Positions 11,344-24,189 are shown, numbered from the stretch's first letter. The stretch: DNA of 64,000 nt from Stagonosporopsis chrysanthemi (GCA_022560025.1 JAFISE010000040.1:1-64000), one strand, 5' to 3'. The notes: generated by a model from the letters alone, not told the origin. Made by a program: numbers and translations.

Positions 11344-13062
11344 TCAAGTAAAGTCAACCTCCTCGTCTTCCTCATCACCCAAGCCCAGGTACTGCTGGAC
11401 AATTGCTGATTCGAAGAGTCTCGACTTCTGTATGAAGTGTCAGTGGAGTTATACAGGCATCTCAGTATGTTTGCGATCAGTATGTTTGCATTCCAAAAAA
11501 TGAACACGAACCTGCTTTGCAAACAGAGCTTGATATCTTCTGATCTGTGCCAAGAATGCAGATACCCCATATGCATGTAGTATTAGACATTTGGATTAAA
11601 TAAAATTGCTTTCTTACCTGGCTCTCCAATGCTTCCATGGCTCTTTCGAGCATCCCTGACTCTAATGCGCGCAATTGCTCTGCAAGACGCCACGGTGTCT
11701 CTCGTATGGTTGTCACCTTCTGCGGGCTGCCCACTTCCTTCAACGTTTCAATTTGCGCTTCCACGCGGCCCTGTAGCAGTACCGTTGCTCGTAGCTGATA
11801 AACATCCCATAATGGGTCTCCACGCAAGTAGTCCCTGAGCTTGCTGGTGTCTTCAAGCTCGCCATCTTTCCATAGGGCCTGAATTTCTCGCTTACCGTCA
11901 ATGGTCTGCCTCACTTTGAAGTCTAATCCATCCTCCTCATTCACGATTACAAGCCATATGAAATCGCTCTCCCAGTCGATACTACCTGTCTTTTCGAAGA
12001 GGCGGAACCCCGGCGCGACTGTTGAGACGAACATCTTCGCAGGTCGCAATGGATCGTCGTCGGGTATGACTAAGTCAAGGAACATGACCTTCGCCGAGGT
12101 CATAGAGCCCTCGAGGAAGCCGTAAGAGAATATGTTCTCACATGCGCCTTTTTCGTCGCCGTACCTGCATGGTTGTCAACTTTGCATAGAAGCGAGGTTG
12201 AGAGCGCTAACGTGATAGATATCTCCCCTTCTTTTCCTATATTCTTGCCTTCTCGCAGCAACAGCAGGCCATCACCATCTTGATCCGTTTCGTAGATAGC
12301 AGCAGTGGCGTCTCCAGAGGCATGATTCGCCATGTCCACGCAGGGACACATGCAGTCACCGACACCTGGGAACTCTAGGGCCCTTGAGCGGTACATGGCA
12401 TCGACGCACATCCAGTCTTCAAAGGTGACAAGACCGTTGTCTTCATCCCACCAGTACTTTGCACACCACTCGATGCTCTCAGTAGCCGTACGCACGAGCT
12501 CGAACTCACGCAGCAAGCTGTTTAACTTTGCACGGACCGCTGGCTGAAGAGTGGTTCCTGTAAGCAGCTCCTGCTCTTCTTCTGACCAGAAGGTCGGCAA
12601 GAGTTCATCGGGGAGATATTTAATATACTCAGTGAGAGGATTCAGAACGCCTACGTCTTTGATTTTTGGACAGCAGATGGTTGCTTGCATGAGAAGGAAG
12701 ATCAAGACAGCACCTCTGGTCGTCTGCGAGTCGAGTCAGTTGCCGAAATGTCATCGCAGAGATTGTCGCACTCTTCCAAAGTCTCCTGTAGCATCGAGAA
12801 GCTCGCGCAGGTGACGGTCAGACTTAGCGATTAGCTCAATGTTCTGTCGCGAGATGATGAGCTCCTTGGGAACGATTAGCAGGGGCTCCATCTTGCCTCC
12901 TTCGAGCTCACGGTCGGCAATGACAGTAGAACCCCTGTCTTCAAAGCCCGGCAAGGGACCGACTTTGATGCCATTAAAGGAAACACCATGGAAGGATGCC
13001 CATGTCGGGAGAGTCTCGATGGGCTGCTTGAGCCACCCCTCGGTCCTGCCAGTACGGATCAT
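11344..13062 (-). CDS. SET-domain lysine methyltransferase (Rubisco LSMT / RKM-like)
   Basis: Five exons (13062-12772, 12723-12212, 12164-11618, 11544-11512, 11427-11344) give 488 residues. The split-SET architecture is visible: an N-terminal segment beginning around FNGIKVGPLPG, the motif VDMANH at residues 226-231 (cofactor-binding Asn-His) and ITYGDEKG at 267-274 with the catalytic-type tyrosine 269, followed by a helical C-terminal substrate-binding domain as in Rubisco LSMT and the yeast ribosomal-protein methyltransferases Rkm1-4. It probably mono- or dimethylates a lysine on a ribosomal or translation protein; the substrate cannot be told. The 33-nt fourth exon is inferred because it joins two coiled, charged segments in frame. 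The tail is very acidic. An exon upstream of 13062 is possible. It diverges from CDC14. Confidence 0.85.
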
Positions 13063-13806
13063 GCTGGTGCGACGGTAACGATCCTCGTGCCAGGCGGCGC
13101 GCCTACAAAAAGTATAAGCTGGTTGGTGCTACGGTCTGCACAGTAGCGCTACCGCACAGCACGATGCACTTTCAGAGATCGATGATGGACCCTGTGATGT
13201 CATGTGCTCAGCAAAGCCTCCGCAGCGATGTTGCTATGGTTCCCCAAGTGGCGGCAATCTCCTGCGATGCTTGAGCTTGTGTGGGGACCAGCCGTACGAG
13301 CGCGTGGATGCAGCAGCAAAATAAACAGAAAACAGGTCTCAGGGACAGGGGCTGGCCTCACCGCAAACCGTGCGTGCAGTGAGCTGCGGCCAAGCACTGT
13401 TGTCGCTTTTGTTTTGATGTGTGGTTGTCAAGGCGAGCCGAAATCCCCGGTCTAGACTAAGGATCCACCGTCCGAACAAGGTTAGAACGCGGTTTTGTTA
13501 TGGGAGCCGGCGCCAAGACGTCTCAATGTAAACACCGCGGCCCGTACGTTATCTTTCTCACCATCACCGCAGGACTCCCGACATCATTACTGTTATTCAT
13601 TTCCCGGACTGTTGCAGGACAAGAAGCACTCGGCGATCGCGTTCGCAGCTTCACCACGACTCCGATATCCGCAATTGCTTTGCGCTGGTCCATTTCGCCC
13701 TTTCGTCCCAAGTTGCCATCCCGCGTGTGGTGCTTGACACTTGCAGCCGCAGGTAGTCTCCCGTCATTGTCCACCGTAGCCCAGAATCAGCATTGCATCG
13801 TTCGCC
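13063..13806. promoter_or_regulatory. Divergent intergenic region, SET gene / CDC14
   Basis: 744 bp between two outward-facing start codons; it must hold both promoters and leaders. A 115-codon open frame at 13500-13847 overlaps the CDC14 start in another frame and is probably leader sequence. Confidence 0.55.
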
Positions 13807-15832
13807 ATGTCTTCGCATCCACGAGTATCAAAGACGCCTCGCGCTAGCGCGACCAGCTATGGTCAGGTCATCGAGGTTAGCACCACAACAAAGCCCAAAA
13901 CAATGCACTCCAGGCTGGATACTAAGGTGATATCCTTCTAGTACATCCAAGACAGACTCTACCTTGCCTCCTACACCCACACACCCGACGCGAACACACC
14001 GTTCCCTTACCCCAAGCAGCACGCGTCGCCATCGAAGCGCTCATCGCGAGCGCAAGCGAGCGCAGCTGCTCCTGGCGCCAAATCGCTCCCACCTGTGTAC
14101 TTTAGCATTGACAAGACTCTACTGTACAATGCCTTCCACGGAGACTTTGGGCCGCTTCACATCGGTCACCTGTACCGCTTTGCCGTGCAGCTGCACGAAG
14201 TGCTCGGTGACCCTGCCAACGAGGAGCGCGCTGTAGTTTTCTGGAGTAGCGCAGACTCGAGGAGTACGTACATACCGGCTGCACGACCGGAAACTCTGGC
14301 TAACTTGTCTAGGCCGCGCAAACGCCGCTTGCATCCTTGCCTGCTACATGGTGCTCATCCAGTCCTGGCCTCCTCACCTGGCCCTTGCGCCCATCGCGCA
14401 GATGGATCCACCCTGCATGCCGTTCCGTGACGCCGGCTACAGCCAGGCTGACTATGTTCTCAATATTCAGGATGTCATTTACGGTGTCTGGAAGGCGAAG
14501 GAGGAAGGTCTGTGTGGGCTCAAAGATTTCAGCCTCGAGGAGTACGAGAAGTACGAACGCGTCGACATGGGCGACTTCAACTGGGTTACTCCTCAATTTC
14601 TGGCATTCGCCTCCCCTCAACAACAGCCTACCCACGAGATCGCCAAGTCGTCGTCAAAGTACGCCACGATTCCTTCCACTATCGCAGAGGTTCAGAAGTC
14701 GAACTTACCCGGCCCTTTTAAGAACGTTCTGTCGCACTTCTCTGCGCGCAACATTGGTCTCGTTGTCCGTTTGAACTCTGAGCTTTACTCTTCGACTTAT
14801 TTCGAGAAGTTGGGTATCAAGCATCTCAACATGATTTTTGACGACGGCACCTGCCCGCCTCTGTCCCTGGTCCGTCAGTTCATCGATCTGGCGCATGAAA
14901 TGATTACTGTTCGCAAGAAGGGTATTGCCGTACACTGCAAGGCTGGTCTTGGACGCACAGGTTGTCTGATCGGCGCCTATCTCATTTACAAGCACGGCTT
15001 TACCGCCAACGAGATCATCGCATACATGCGCTTCATGCGCCCTGGAATGGTCGTGGGCCCTCAGCAGCACTGGCTCCACCTCAACCAGATGACCTTCCGC
15101 GAGTGGTGGTTCGAGGACACGATGAAGGCCAAGTACGCCGAGATGATGCCCTCCACACCCACAGCCTCACCTCGCAAGCAGCGGTTGGCAAGTAATGGGC
15201 AGACCTTCACACCACCGAACGGATCTCAAAGACGTGCCGCGCTTGGAGAGATCGAGTCGAACGAACAGCGCAGTGCTGTCTCTTCGACCATTGGTGTCCA
15301 GGAAGACAACCTGCCAGCGCCAACGCCAGGTCAGCCTCGTAAGACTAGCAAGCTTTACGGCACCGGTAGCACGAGACAGTCTCCCTCTCGTATCAATGAG
15401 AACGAGCCCTTCGACGGCAGATCATCAGGTGAAGGTCCCAGGCCGGACCTCACCCGCTATGACGGCGAGTCTGACGAGGAGTACCATCTGCGCCAGATTG
15501 CTCGGCGAACATCATCTCGCTCGCCAAATCGCACTCCACAAGCGATCAAGGAGAAGACACGTCGCGCATTTAGCACAACGTCTGTCATTCACACATCGGT
15601 AACGCACACATCATACGGCTTCGGCGATGGCAGCGATGCTGAGAACACCGCACCGGCGACGATCAGTGGTCGCCCGAAGACTCCCAAGGACAAGGCTGGC
15701 AGCGGCACCATCAGCATGGGCAAGGTCCGTTCAAGCCCGAACCGAAAGAGCACAGAGGGCAAGACTAGTGTTCGCAAGACCAGTGGACGAGTCGGTAGCG
15801 TCGGCAGTACCATCGTCCGCCCCAAGTCATGA
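13807..15832 (+). CDS. CDC14: CDC14 dual-specificity protein phosphatase
   Basis: Three exons (13807-13875, 13942-14263, 14313-15832) give 636 residues. The N-terminal CDC14 A-domain begins near EYIQDRLYLASY, with YNAFHGDFGPLHIGHLYRF, and the phosphatase B-domain carries the signature HCKAGLGRTG with the catalytic cysteine at about residue 339, plus YMRFMRPGMVVGPQQHWL just after it. The last 200 residues are Ser/Thr/Arg-rich and disordered, as in other fungal orthologues, and hold many possible phosphorylation and nuclear-localisation sites. CDC14 removes phosphates from Cdk substrates; it drives mitotic exit in budding yeast and septation and DNA-repair steps in moulds. In the same window lies a B-type cyclin, its functional counterpart. 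Confidence 0.96.
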
Positions 15833-16405
15833 GCGGCGTTCTTTGTTTTCGAATTTCTGCATCTTGGGTGTTCAGGCACGAATGGCGTATTGGCATCATC
15901 TCTTCCATCATCATCGACATCTCCTTCTGAGCGATATCAGCGGCATGAAAGGGTGTTCAGCATTGTCGACTCGATGTCTCATAACAACATATGGCGTCTG
16001 ACGAAAGGGCGTTTTGGATCACATGGGTGCGTGCTACGGTCAGCACCCGGCGGGTTGGGTTTCCAGTCTGGCGTTCGGTGTGCTATTCGGATCTCCCGAA
16101 CCTCTTCTCAGTCACAGCATCAGTCACCATCCAGTATTGTCTTGTTGTACTTCCGTCTTGCTTATTTCTGCGGCGTCTGGCTGCAGACGTTCATGACGTT
16201 ATGAAGATAATGAGCACCTAGCCTTAACATTTCACACTTCACCAATTTTCCAGCTGATTCATGTGATGCCACCTGGAATATACTAGGCACTTCGCCTTCA
16301 ATTGATATTCTGTCTCAGTGACTGTTCCATGTAATTACGCCAACGTAACAAGCACAATCTCTTCGTTGCTTCCCTCACCACGCTTTCCCACCAGCGACCG
16401 CAAAG
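15833..16405. other. Convergent 3' region CDC14 / DUF1749 hydrolase; no gene seen
   Basis: 572 bp of downstream flanks of two convergent genes. No repeat, RNA gene or recognisable coding sequence was found. Confidence 0.5.
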
Positions 16406-17555
16406 TCAATGTCTCGCCTCCCCACCCTCCGTGCCCTCCCCCAAAAACCCCAAAAACCCCACAACTCTGTCCACCAAATCTTTCACAACTGGCTCCGGAT
16501 CTCCATCCAGATTATGATGCGCACCCTCCACAACACCCCCATGCACCCGGTCCACCCTCCCACCCCCTTCCTCAACAAATCCCGCCCAGCGCCCCAGCAA
16601 CGCCTCTTTATCTGTACTGGGGTGCACAAACGGGTCCTCACTGCCCAGTAGAAACAACAGCGGGACGTCGTTCGGTATGCTACCGAATGAAGCGCGCAGC
16701 GTAGCGTCATCTAGATCCGTGGAGAAGTAGTCGTCGTCGCCGCCCTTGGCGAGGAGGGAATTGGTGCGGTACGCGGAGATAGGGGCACCGAGTTCTTTCT
16801 GGACGATATTGTCTTCGCGCGGGACGATTTCCTTACCGTTGCCCGAGGCGATCAGGCGCTGGGCGGTTGCTTGGACGGCAGCGAGGGCAGAGCGCTCGGG
16901 GCCGGAGGAGAGCAGGAAGGTCCAGGCTTCGCGGTCGGAGACGCCGGCTTGCAGGATTGCACCGTTGATTGGGGGGCGCGAGGCGTGATCTGGTTTGGTT
17001 AGCGGAGAGTTACAAGTGTTTAGGAAGATCTGTACCTTTGCCAACGAGATACTCCATCAGGTCTTGACATCCGGTAGAGTGGCCCATGAGCACAATTTTC
17101 TTGCCGGGCCGCAGCGAAGTGAAGTAAGACACGCATTGCGCAAGTTCGCGAGCATCTCTCTGGAGAGATGAGGTGCCCCAGCCGCGGTAGGAAGCGGAGA
17201 GGAGGACTTCAGCTATTGCCCAATCTGGTGGGAGAGTTAAGGCGATGGTGGATGGGTATCTGAGTGAATTAGGATGAAGATATTGTGTTAAGTTGATTAC
17301 GAGAAGGGGAGAGGAGAGCAATGGAGTATACAGTAGGGCGCAATGCATGAGGTACAATAGCCGGCTCGAGAAAACGCCACGGTAGTCAATGGAATATAAA
17401 CCAGACAACACTTACTGCACAGTCAAGAGACCATCCCCTAGCCCACCAACCCACAGTAGCGTATGTGGCTGTCCCGTACCCTTCGAGTGTGCACCCGCGT
17501 GTTCAAAAGCAATGAGCTTCTGCGAGTACTTGTGTGCTGTGCCCGAGTGTGCCAT
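16406..17555 (-). CDS. DUF1749-family alpha/beta hydrolase
   Basis: Three exons (17555-17416, 17259-17036, 16989-16406) give 315 residues. The first exon, in a frame different from the longest open frame there, contributes the oxyanion-loop region WVGGLGDGLLTV, a hallmark of this family; the second carries WAIAEVLLSASYRGWGTSSL and the nucleophile elbow GHSTG with serine 108; the third holds a likely acid in SEDPF and the histidine in EGAHHN. Members are annotated as UPF0613/DUF1749 and are related to fungal siderophore-esterase-like hydrolases, but no substrate is established, so I give no symbol. The protein is soluble with no signal peptide. The 156-bp first intron is long for this window and could hide a second splice. 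Confidence 0.85.
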
Positions 17556-18073
17556 CTTCGTGTTCCGACTGTTCCTCAGGTTGCACGTAAAGCAACCAAT
17601 ATACTGATGAATGTGATGTCAGCTTGGTCCGATCAGATAAGATCGCAGATTAGGGCGATGTGAAGGTCGTCAAGCTGCGAGGTTGGTGCCCCTCAATTAG
17701 CAAGCTTGAGTTGAGCTTTATCGATAATGGTGGGGTGACCTGAATAGGGAATTGCACCACAGATGTTCAGGGACTTGTGTGACGCATGGCGGAAAGGGGG
17801 GAATACGTGCTGTGCTTCTAAGCAAGAGGTTGAGCTCTGGGTATTACCAGTCGGAGCTGCGGGATTAGGGAACAAATTCCATGGCATTTACGAGACAACT
17901 GTGCGTCGCAAAAAGTCTTGAGATTTTGATTGCTAAGACAAGCCTCCTTGGGCTACTGGTATCTAGAGTTTTTCTTCCTGTGATTCCTTCCTGTGAACAG
18001 CGTGATCCAACGCTTCAAACCCAACCCAACGCCGTCGCAATGCATATGATCGAACCTCATGCGAAATACGAGC
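17556..18073. other. Upstream of DUF1749 gene, downstream of EDC3; no gene seen
   Basis: 518 bp with only short chance frames; should contain the DUF1749 hydrolase promoter. Confidence 0.5.
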
Positions 18074-20474
18074 TCATGCTCTCCCCTCGTTGTCCTCGAC
18101 GAATCTCGCCTGCACGACCCAGTGCTCATCAAACTTGATCCCCTTCCCACCGCTGAGGCCGGCATTCCGCCATGGCTTGTTGACGCCAATATCGACCAGC
18201 CACACACTCCATGCCGGATCGCGCCCAGCGCCGTTGCGCAGCGCCCTGATCAACCCGCTCCTAGGTGCACCAAGACAAACGATATACTTTGCTCGGACCT
18301 CTAGGGGCTCGCCCTCTAAAATAGCAACCTCACCTGTTGACCCAGCGACACCAGACGGTGTTTCAACGGCGAGAACAGCGGCACGGGATTTGTTCGCCCA
18401 ACCGACGATGGAGAGAACCGTGCGTCTATCGGTCTCGCCGAGAGCATCGAACTCCTTGTGCCGGCCGAGGAGCGCATCGATAATCAGCTCCGGAGGCGCA
18501 TGAAGGCGCTTTAACGCACCTTCTGTGTCGGACCAGGCGCGCACTGAACCGCCAAATTTCTTGAACAACTCGACTTGTCGTCGTACATCGCGATCCCAGT
18601 CAGCGTTGCGCTCGAAGCCCAATAAGGCGACCATGACCTTTGGTCCACGAGCAAGGAGCTGTCGGGCTGCTGCGATGGCTCGCGCGCCGCCACGGTGGTT
18701 TCCTGCCAGTACGACAATGACGGGGCGCCCATTCGGGTTTTCGCGTGCGAGGCGTTGACCACCCGGGTTGACGGCCTTAAGAGTAATCTCTGCGATACCC
18801 CTTCCAGCGTTCTCGGCAATGAGCTCTTCTGTAAGACCGAAGTCGACTTCAGCCATCTCTTCGATTGCAAGCATGCCTCCAGGTGTGACGGTGTGACATT
18901 TGCGGTTGTTGGTGACGAGACGCAGACATCCTTTTGAGCCCGAGTCGAACGGTGAGTCCGGAGGTGTGGCAATCTTTCCTAGCTTCGGACTGCCAGTAGC
19001 ACCATGCGAAGATGCGTACTGGGTGCCGATAAAGGAGCGCGCGGAGCGCGCCAGCAGAGCTGAACCCAACATATCCAATTGACCCGCCTGGACACCACTG
19101 CCTTGTCTTGTCGGTGCTCTCTTGACAGAGACAGACGCTCGAGACATTGCGCGTCTGGAGTTACGGCTCCCAAGATCCGAATCATCGTCAGAGCTTGTGT
19201 TCGTTGTACTCTTCAGCTTCGTGCTGTCCAACACGTTTTCTGTAGGGTGTAGATTCTTGCCGCCGTGTGTACCCGGTCGAGCGAGTCGATTGAAGCTAAC
19301 GAGGCGGTCCTCGTCGGCGGTCGTGTCCTCATTCCGAATCTGGTCGAATACAGTGCGCTTGTCGAACTTGGAGAGGTTAGCTTGGAAGTCGAACTCAGGC
19401 ATGTCCTGCACATCGGTGGCATCTTCTGTTGCCCATCCGTTTGTAGCTTCAAGCGCTTTCTGGCGCCGTGACTTGCGTGCCGAAGCATTTGCTGCCTCCA
19501 ACCCAACCCTGCCAGCGATGACACCGGGAGTGCGGGTCTGCGGCTCGTCGACAGTCTGAAGCATTGGAGTGCTTCGCCAACCGTTGCCTTTGGTTGGATT
19601 GTCGCCGCCGTTCCTGCGTTCCTGGGCAGCAAGTTCCTTTTTACGGGACTTGCCGCCTCTCCTCGTCCTCTTGCCACCGTCGTCGTTCTTCTGCGGACTA
19701 GCATCCTCCATAGGCTTGCCATTCCTAGTCTTGTTGATGCTTGCACGTCGCACCGTCGGCATGGCTGTCTTCGTCTCGCTGTCGGCCTCCTCAGCATCCG
19801 CAATGTCAAGAGAGGAGAACGGACCAGCGAGCGTGGCCGCGCTTTGCTTCCTTATACTGCCCCGCTTTACCGGTCCCACCAAGGGAGACGATATTTTGGC
19901 TGGGGGCCCAGCGGAGGCAGCAGCCACAGGCTTGATGGGTGTAGCGGGTGCTTCCTGCGGCGGCGCGGTCACAGAGAGGCTGGAGGCTGGAGCGTGTGGC
20001 GCTCGCTTGCCCATGCTGAGGATGGCAGGGTCGACGAACCGCGCAGGCTGTGTCTGGGCTACCGGCTGGGGTGCCGGCTGGCGAGCACTCGGGACGGGAG
20101 GCTGCATGGCAGGCTGTCCAACATATTGCTGGACCAGTTGGCGCGCGGGCTGCTGCGCCTGGCTCGAGGGATACTGCGTGTACGGCTGGGGGTCTGGGCG
20201 CGGCGCAGGCGAGGGTGCAGGCACATTGACCTTGATGTCTGCAATCGCGTGCCCTTCAACATTGTACGAGTTGAGGCGGTGGCCGCTTGCAGGGAAGAAT
20301 ACTGCACAGGACAGTCAGCACAGAGATGCGCGTACGGCGACATGGCGAGGTACCGTTCTGCAGGGTCAAGGTGGCATTCTGCGGGTTAACAGCCGCGACC
20401 ACGCCGTGTACGAGCGTGTTTGGCGGGTTCTGCAGAGTCACAATGACCGAGATGCCGATGAAGCCCGACGCCAT
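18074..20474 (-). CDS. EDC3: Enhancer of mRNA-decapping protein 3
   Basis: Two exons (20474-20354 and 20301-18074) give 782 residues. The N-terminal LSm-like domain begins MASGFIGISVIVTLQNPP and is split by a 52-bp intron. A long Pro/Gln- then Lys/Arg-rich linker follows, then an FDF-type motif (EFDFQANLSKFDKRTVF, about residues 343-360), which in EDC3 binds the RNA helicase Dhh1. The C-terminal third (from about residue 500) is the YjeF-N Rossmann domain, recognisable from VIVVLAGNHRGGARAI and DALLGRHKEF, used for dimerisation. EDC3 is a cytoplasmic P-body scaffold that links Dcp1-Dcp2 and Dhh1 and stimulates removal of the mRNA cap. Long open frames on the opposite strand (19569-20636) are shadows caused by GC-rich codons. 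Confidence 0.94.
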
Positions 20475-21045
20475 GGTTGCAGAGGCGTTGGGACGGAAGC
20501 TTGGGGGGTGTTGGCTTTTGACGACCTCTCCGGAACTGGCGGCGTGGGAGGGTGGGAGGTGGTCGTGCGCGCGAGCGATGTACTCTTGCATTTCTCGAAC
20601 GCGCAGCAGGGATTGTTCGCGCCAAGCTTTATCTAGTCAAGCCACCAAACGGCTCTGATGTAACACCGCATGCGGCAGATGCTCGACAGTCGAGTCTGGA
20701 GTCTGGGAAATCGCAGAAGTAATTGCTGCTATTCTGCGCACGTTGCATAGGTACCTCGTGGTAAGAAGGCTGCGTATGATTTGGTCCATGTGTTGCAGCA
20801 GTTTGGGGTGGCGTACTGTGTGCGATCAAGATGCAGACCAGAGTCATGCAAAAATTCACCACATCGATTGCAGAGCGTCGTTTGATCCGAGACTGCCATA
20901 TACCCCTTCCGAGACAATGACATACACCATATCCAAATTTGAAGCGGCTGTGACCAGCTATACGTCCATTACGATTAAATACCATTAAAGATCTGGGTAT
21001 ACATATCAGTGACACCACATGCCACAAAGACCTCCAGTGTGCAGG
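20475..21045. other. EDC3 upstream region; no gene seen
   Basis: 571 bp between the EDC3 start and the stop of the transglutaminase-like gene, both on the minus strand. No coding or RNA feature found. Confidence 0.5.
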
Positions 21046-23202
21046 TCAAATCAACTCCCACATGGCAACTCCACCGAATGAGCAGCTGAAAGCTGTCTTG
21101 TTGTTCCACTGCTTGTACGTCAAGCCTCTTGCGTTCTTCTTGCAGAATTCTGTTACTGCATACACGCTGACCTTCTGGCCAGCACAACCCAATTCAGCGC
21201 GAGGGACATCGAGCCACCAGACTTGACCATTGGTGTTGAAGGGTCGATGTTCAGACTTGCGACCATCAACCCCTCCGATGGACAACAGCATGACATATGG
21301 TGCACCCTTCCCATGCCGAGCATTGTCCCAGTGCTCGCATATAGAGGCAAACTGGAAGCGAATGATAGGTGGTCCAGCCGGATCATGTACTCTGATCTTG
21401 AGCTGCGTGGGTTGGAAGGTACGACCCCCAAGACCATGTTCCTTCTGAGCATCACCATAAACATGAACTCTGCCCCCCGCGTCATCCCTCATAAACTCCT
21501 CATACGAGATCACACGTCCATCTTCACGGAACTGCTGTGAGCTGTCTCCAGGATAGTGTCTCATGCCGAAGTCGATATTAGACGATGCAAACTCCTGGGC
21601 ACTGAACGATCGCTTGTAGCCTTCGTTCTTGAGCTGGCAGCCGAGGTGTCCTGCACCCCAACATGGGTCGATGAGCTTCCACGCACCGTTGTCGATGCGA
21701 CAAGCATTCCAGGCATGGGTCATTTGGTAGGGTGGTACCGGGTCGTTAGGGCCCATCGGGGCATGTCCAAAACCCTTGCTTGCCCCCGAGACCACAAGGC
21801 ACTCCAGCCCTGCCTTGAGCGCGAGAGCCGCGAAAAGAGCCGCGTAGCCTTCGCATACCGCCTGAAATCACGTCAGCAAGGAGGTTTCTCAAATGTACAA
21901 GAATCAAATACGTACAAGACCACTTGTTATGGTTCCTTCGGGCGTTGAAGGCTTGATTTGTCCAGCAAAGAAGCTATGAGTATCATAATCAACGTTGTGA
22001 TGCAGCCATGTAAAGATAGCTCTCGCCTTATCAGTGGCTGACGAGAAAGGGGCGCAGAGCTGATCAGCTAGGTAGCCGACGTCCGAGGAGGGGAGCTGTT
22101 GCCGAGGAAATCTCGCAGCATGACTGTCTGGCCCAGAGAAGTCGCGACAAATCAGACACTGGGCGACCGTGCCAGCTCTTGGTTTCGATGCCATGATCGC
22201 ATCCAAGTTGGGTCTCGAAGACATCGGCACTGGGGGCGGTGCAGCAGCAGGAGCATCTGGACGTGGTACAGGTCTACTTGAAGGTATAGAGGGCGGTTCG
22301 ACGGCAGTAGTTTTATTGTTGAACCCAAGCGCAAGAGCGGAGCGTTGTGGTGGTGGCACGATAGCTCTCTTCGTCTGAGTCGTTGCTGCGGGTCGGCTGG
22401 GCAGCGCTGGAACAGGTCTTTCGGGCGAGCGTCCTGACACATTCGTAGATTGTCTGGGTGGCAGTGATGGCCTGGAAGGTAGCGCTGGTATAGTCAGTTA
22501 TGTGTAGCCAGGTATATGCGGCTTGGTTCATAGTAGCAAAAAATCATGCAGCAAAATAGTGCCACACTTAGAGAACTCACATGGAGGCGATGGTTTAACC
22601 GTAGGTGGCAATTCTCGACTGGTGACCACATTGCGTTTTGAGGTCATAGCCGATCTCGTAGCACTTTTCTGCTCTTGCTGCTTTTTTGGCGGCAGAGGCG
22701 GGAGTTTCGAAGGGTCGTACGCTGGTGCGCGGACCTGGTACAGTGTGCTACCATTGCTGCCATTCGTCTTAACCGAGCCGAGCGAAAGCGTGGAAACACC
22801 AGAGGCGATAGTGGATATCGATTCGTTAGACTCGCGCCGGCTGATGCTGCGGTCGGAGGGGTTACGCGGTGGTAAGGCTGGTGAGTTATGGCTGGTCGTT
22901 CGGGGTGGAGGACGTGGCGGCAGCGCGGGCGATACTCGTGGAGGTGGTTTCTCTACATTGGGCTGATTGCCCATGTCATGTGTAGAGGCGGCCGCACTGT
23001 CGAGTAGTGGAGGGTTGTTCGTGGTCTGAGAGCGCCATTGCGGTGGCCTGTTCGCTGGTGGGGGTGGAGGAGGCTTCTTCTTTGAGGTGGGCAATGCATC
23101 GTAGCTGTATGTTGGTCGTGTCGCGGGCGTTGACGGGTGGACCTTCTCAAGGTTCAGGGCCGCAATGCGCGACTTGATGCTTTGCGGCTCGACTTCAGCC
23201 AT
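21046..23202 (-). CDS. Transglutaminase-like protein with proline-rich N terminus
   Basis: Three exons (23202-22581, 22484-21916, 21861-21046) give 668 residues. Residues 1-300 are disordered and rich in PPPP and PPLPPR-type SH3-binding motifs. The second half is a transglutaminase/protease-like domain with all three expected catalytic residues: cysteine 400 (AVCEGYA), histidine 446 (THAWN) and aspartate 462 (LIDPCWG). The cysteine is created by the third exon, which begins exactly at AVCEGYA. A C-terminal beta domain ends MWELI. The closest known arrangement is the KY/kyphoscoliosis peptidase and the yeast cytokinesis protein Cyk3, but Cyk3 has an SH3 domain and usually lacks catalytic residues, while this protein has SH3 ligands instead. 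A role at the cortex or septum is an inference. Confidence 0.85.
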
Positions 23203-24189
23203 GGTGTGGAGTTGCGATCTGCGCTAGCTAGCGAAAACGGCAGTCGGTGGGCTGCTGGGTAGCAAAGAGAGACCGCGAGCAACGGAACAAACAGCGAGTG
23301 GAGGGTTTATCATCCAGCCATGTTTGCAAAGTGCACACGAGGGTGATTCAAGGCAGGGCTGACTCCGTTGGGGTGTACAGACGGGGATCGCTCAGGCAGC
23401 CTGCGCCTCATAGGCTAACTCCAAGGCGCCGGCAGTGTGGCTGCGCTTGCCCCGCTCTGCCCTAGCCGTTCCTGCCGCATCTCCAAGACCGAGCCGAGAC
23501 GAAAATAGAACATGCCTCTCGTTGTCTGTCTCGCTCAGGTACCGTTATCCAGCCTCATGATGCTCTTGTTGCCATTTATCATCTTCAAGGTTGTTTTCAA
23601 GAACAGTGCAGTGACCATCGTTCGTGATAGATGAGATACTTGCGCAAGTCATACATCGCTAAGCCTAACTAGACCCTCGGTTACTGGTCAATTTGGGCTC
23701 ACCGGTTGCTCGTGCATCACTCTTCAGACGTCATTCGATGCTAAGAATCCATTCGATATCGAATTCAGACTAAGTATCGCAACGGCACAAACTCCGATCC
23801 GGTAGGTGAGAGACAGATAAAACGGACGGTCGGAGCACTTTGCCATTCCAGACAACCTTCTCGACCTGCTCCTAGACCAACCATCTATGCCCTACTCAAC
23901 TTCCCCTCCATAGCGCCGACATAAAGACACCTCCAACAGATACAACTCCAACTCGAGACATATAGGAATCAGCTTTTGCAAGGATGCTTTTCCACGAAAG
24001 GCAAAATGAAGCTTCGCTGGCGCTGAACGAGCTATTCAAACAAGCGCAGAATCATGGTTATCAACGGCAACAGAGGGCTGTGCCTTGGATTTGCTAAACG
24101 CTAGGCGGGAGCTGGCATGTCAATGAACGGTAAAGCGATAAATTGCTGTGCGAATCCGGACTTCTTGCGGATACAAGTTGGTGGCCTTG
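23203..24189. other. Promoter region of transglutaminase-like gene; no gene seen
   Basis: About 1 kb. It should contain the promoter of the transglutaminase-like gene (left) and the 3' flank of the Zn2Cys6 gene (right). No recognisable coding sequence or RNA. Confidence 0.5.

Noticed and set aside
17260..17411. N-terminal part of the longest frame in the DUF1749 gene
   Set aside because: It reads through intron 1; the family sequence WVGGLGDGLLTV in another frame upstream shows the true exon.
19569..20636. 355-codon plus-strand frame
   Set aside because: Antisense to EDC3, whose LSm, FDF and YjeF-N domains are clear.
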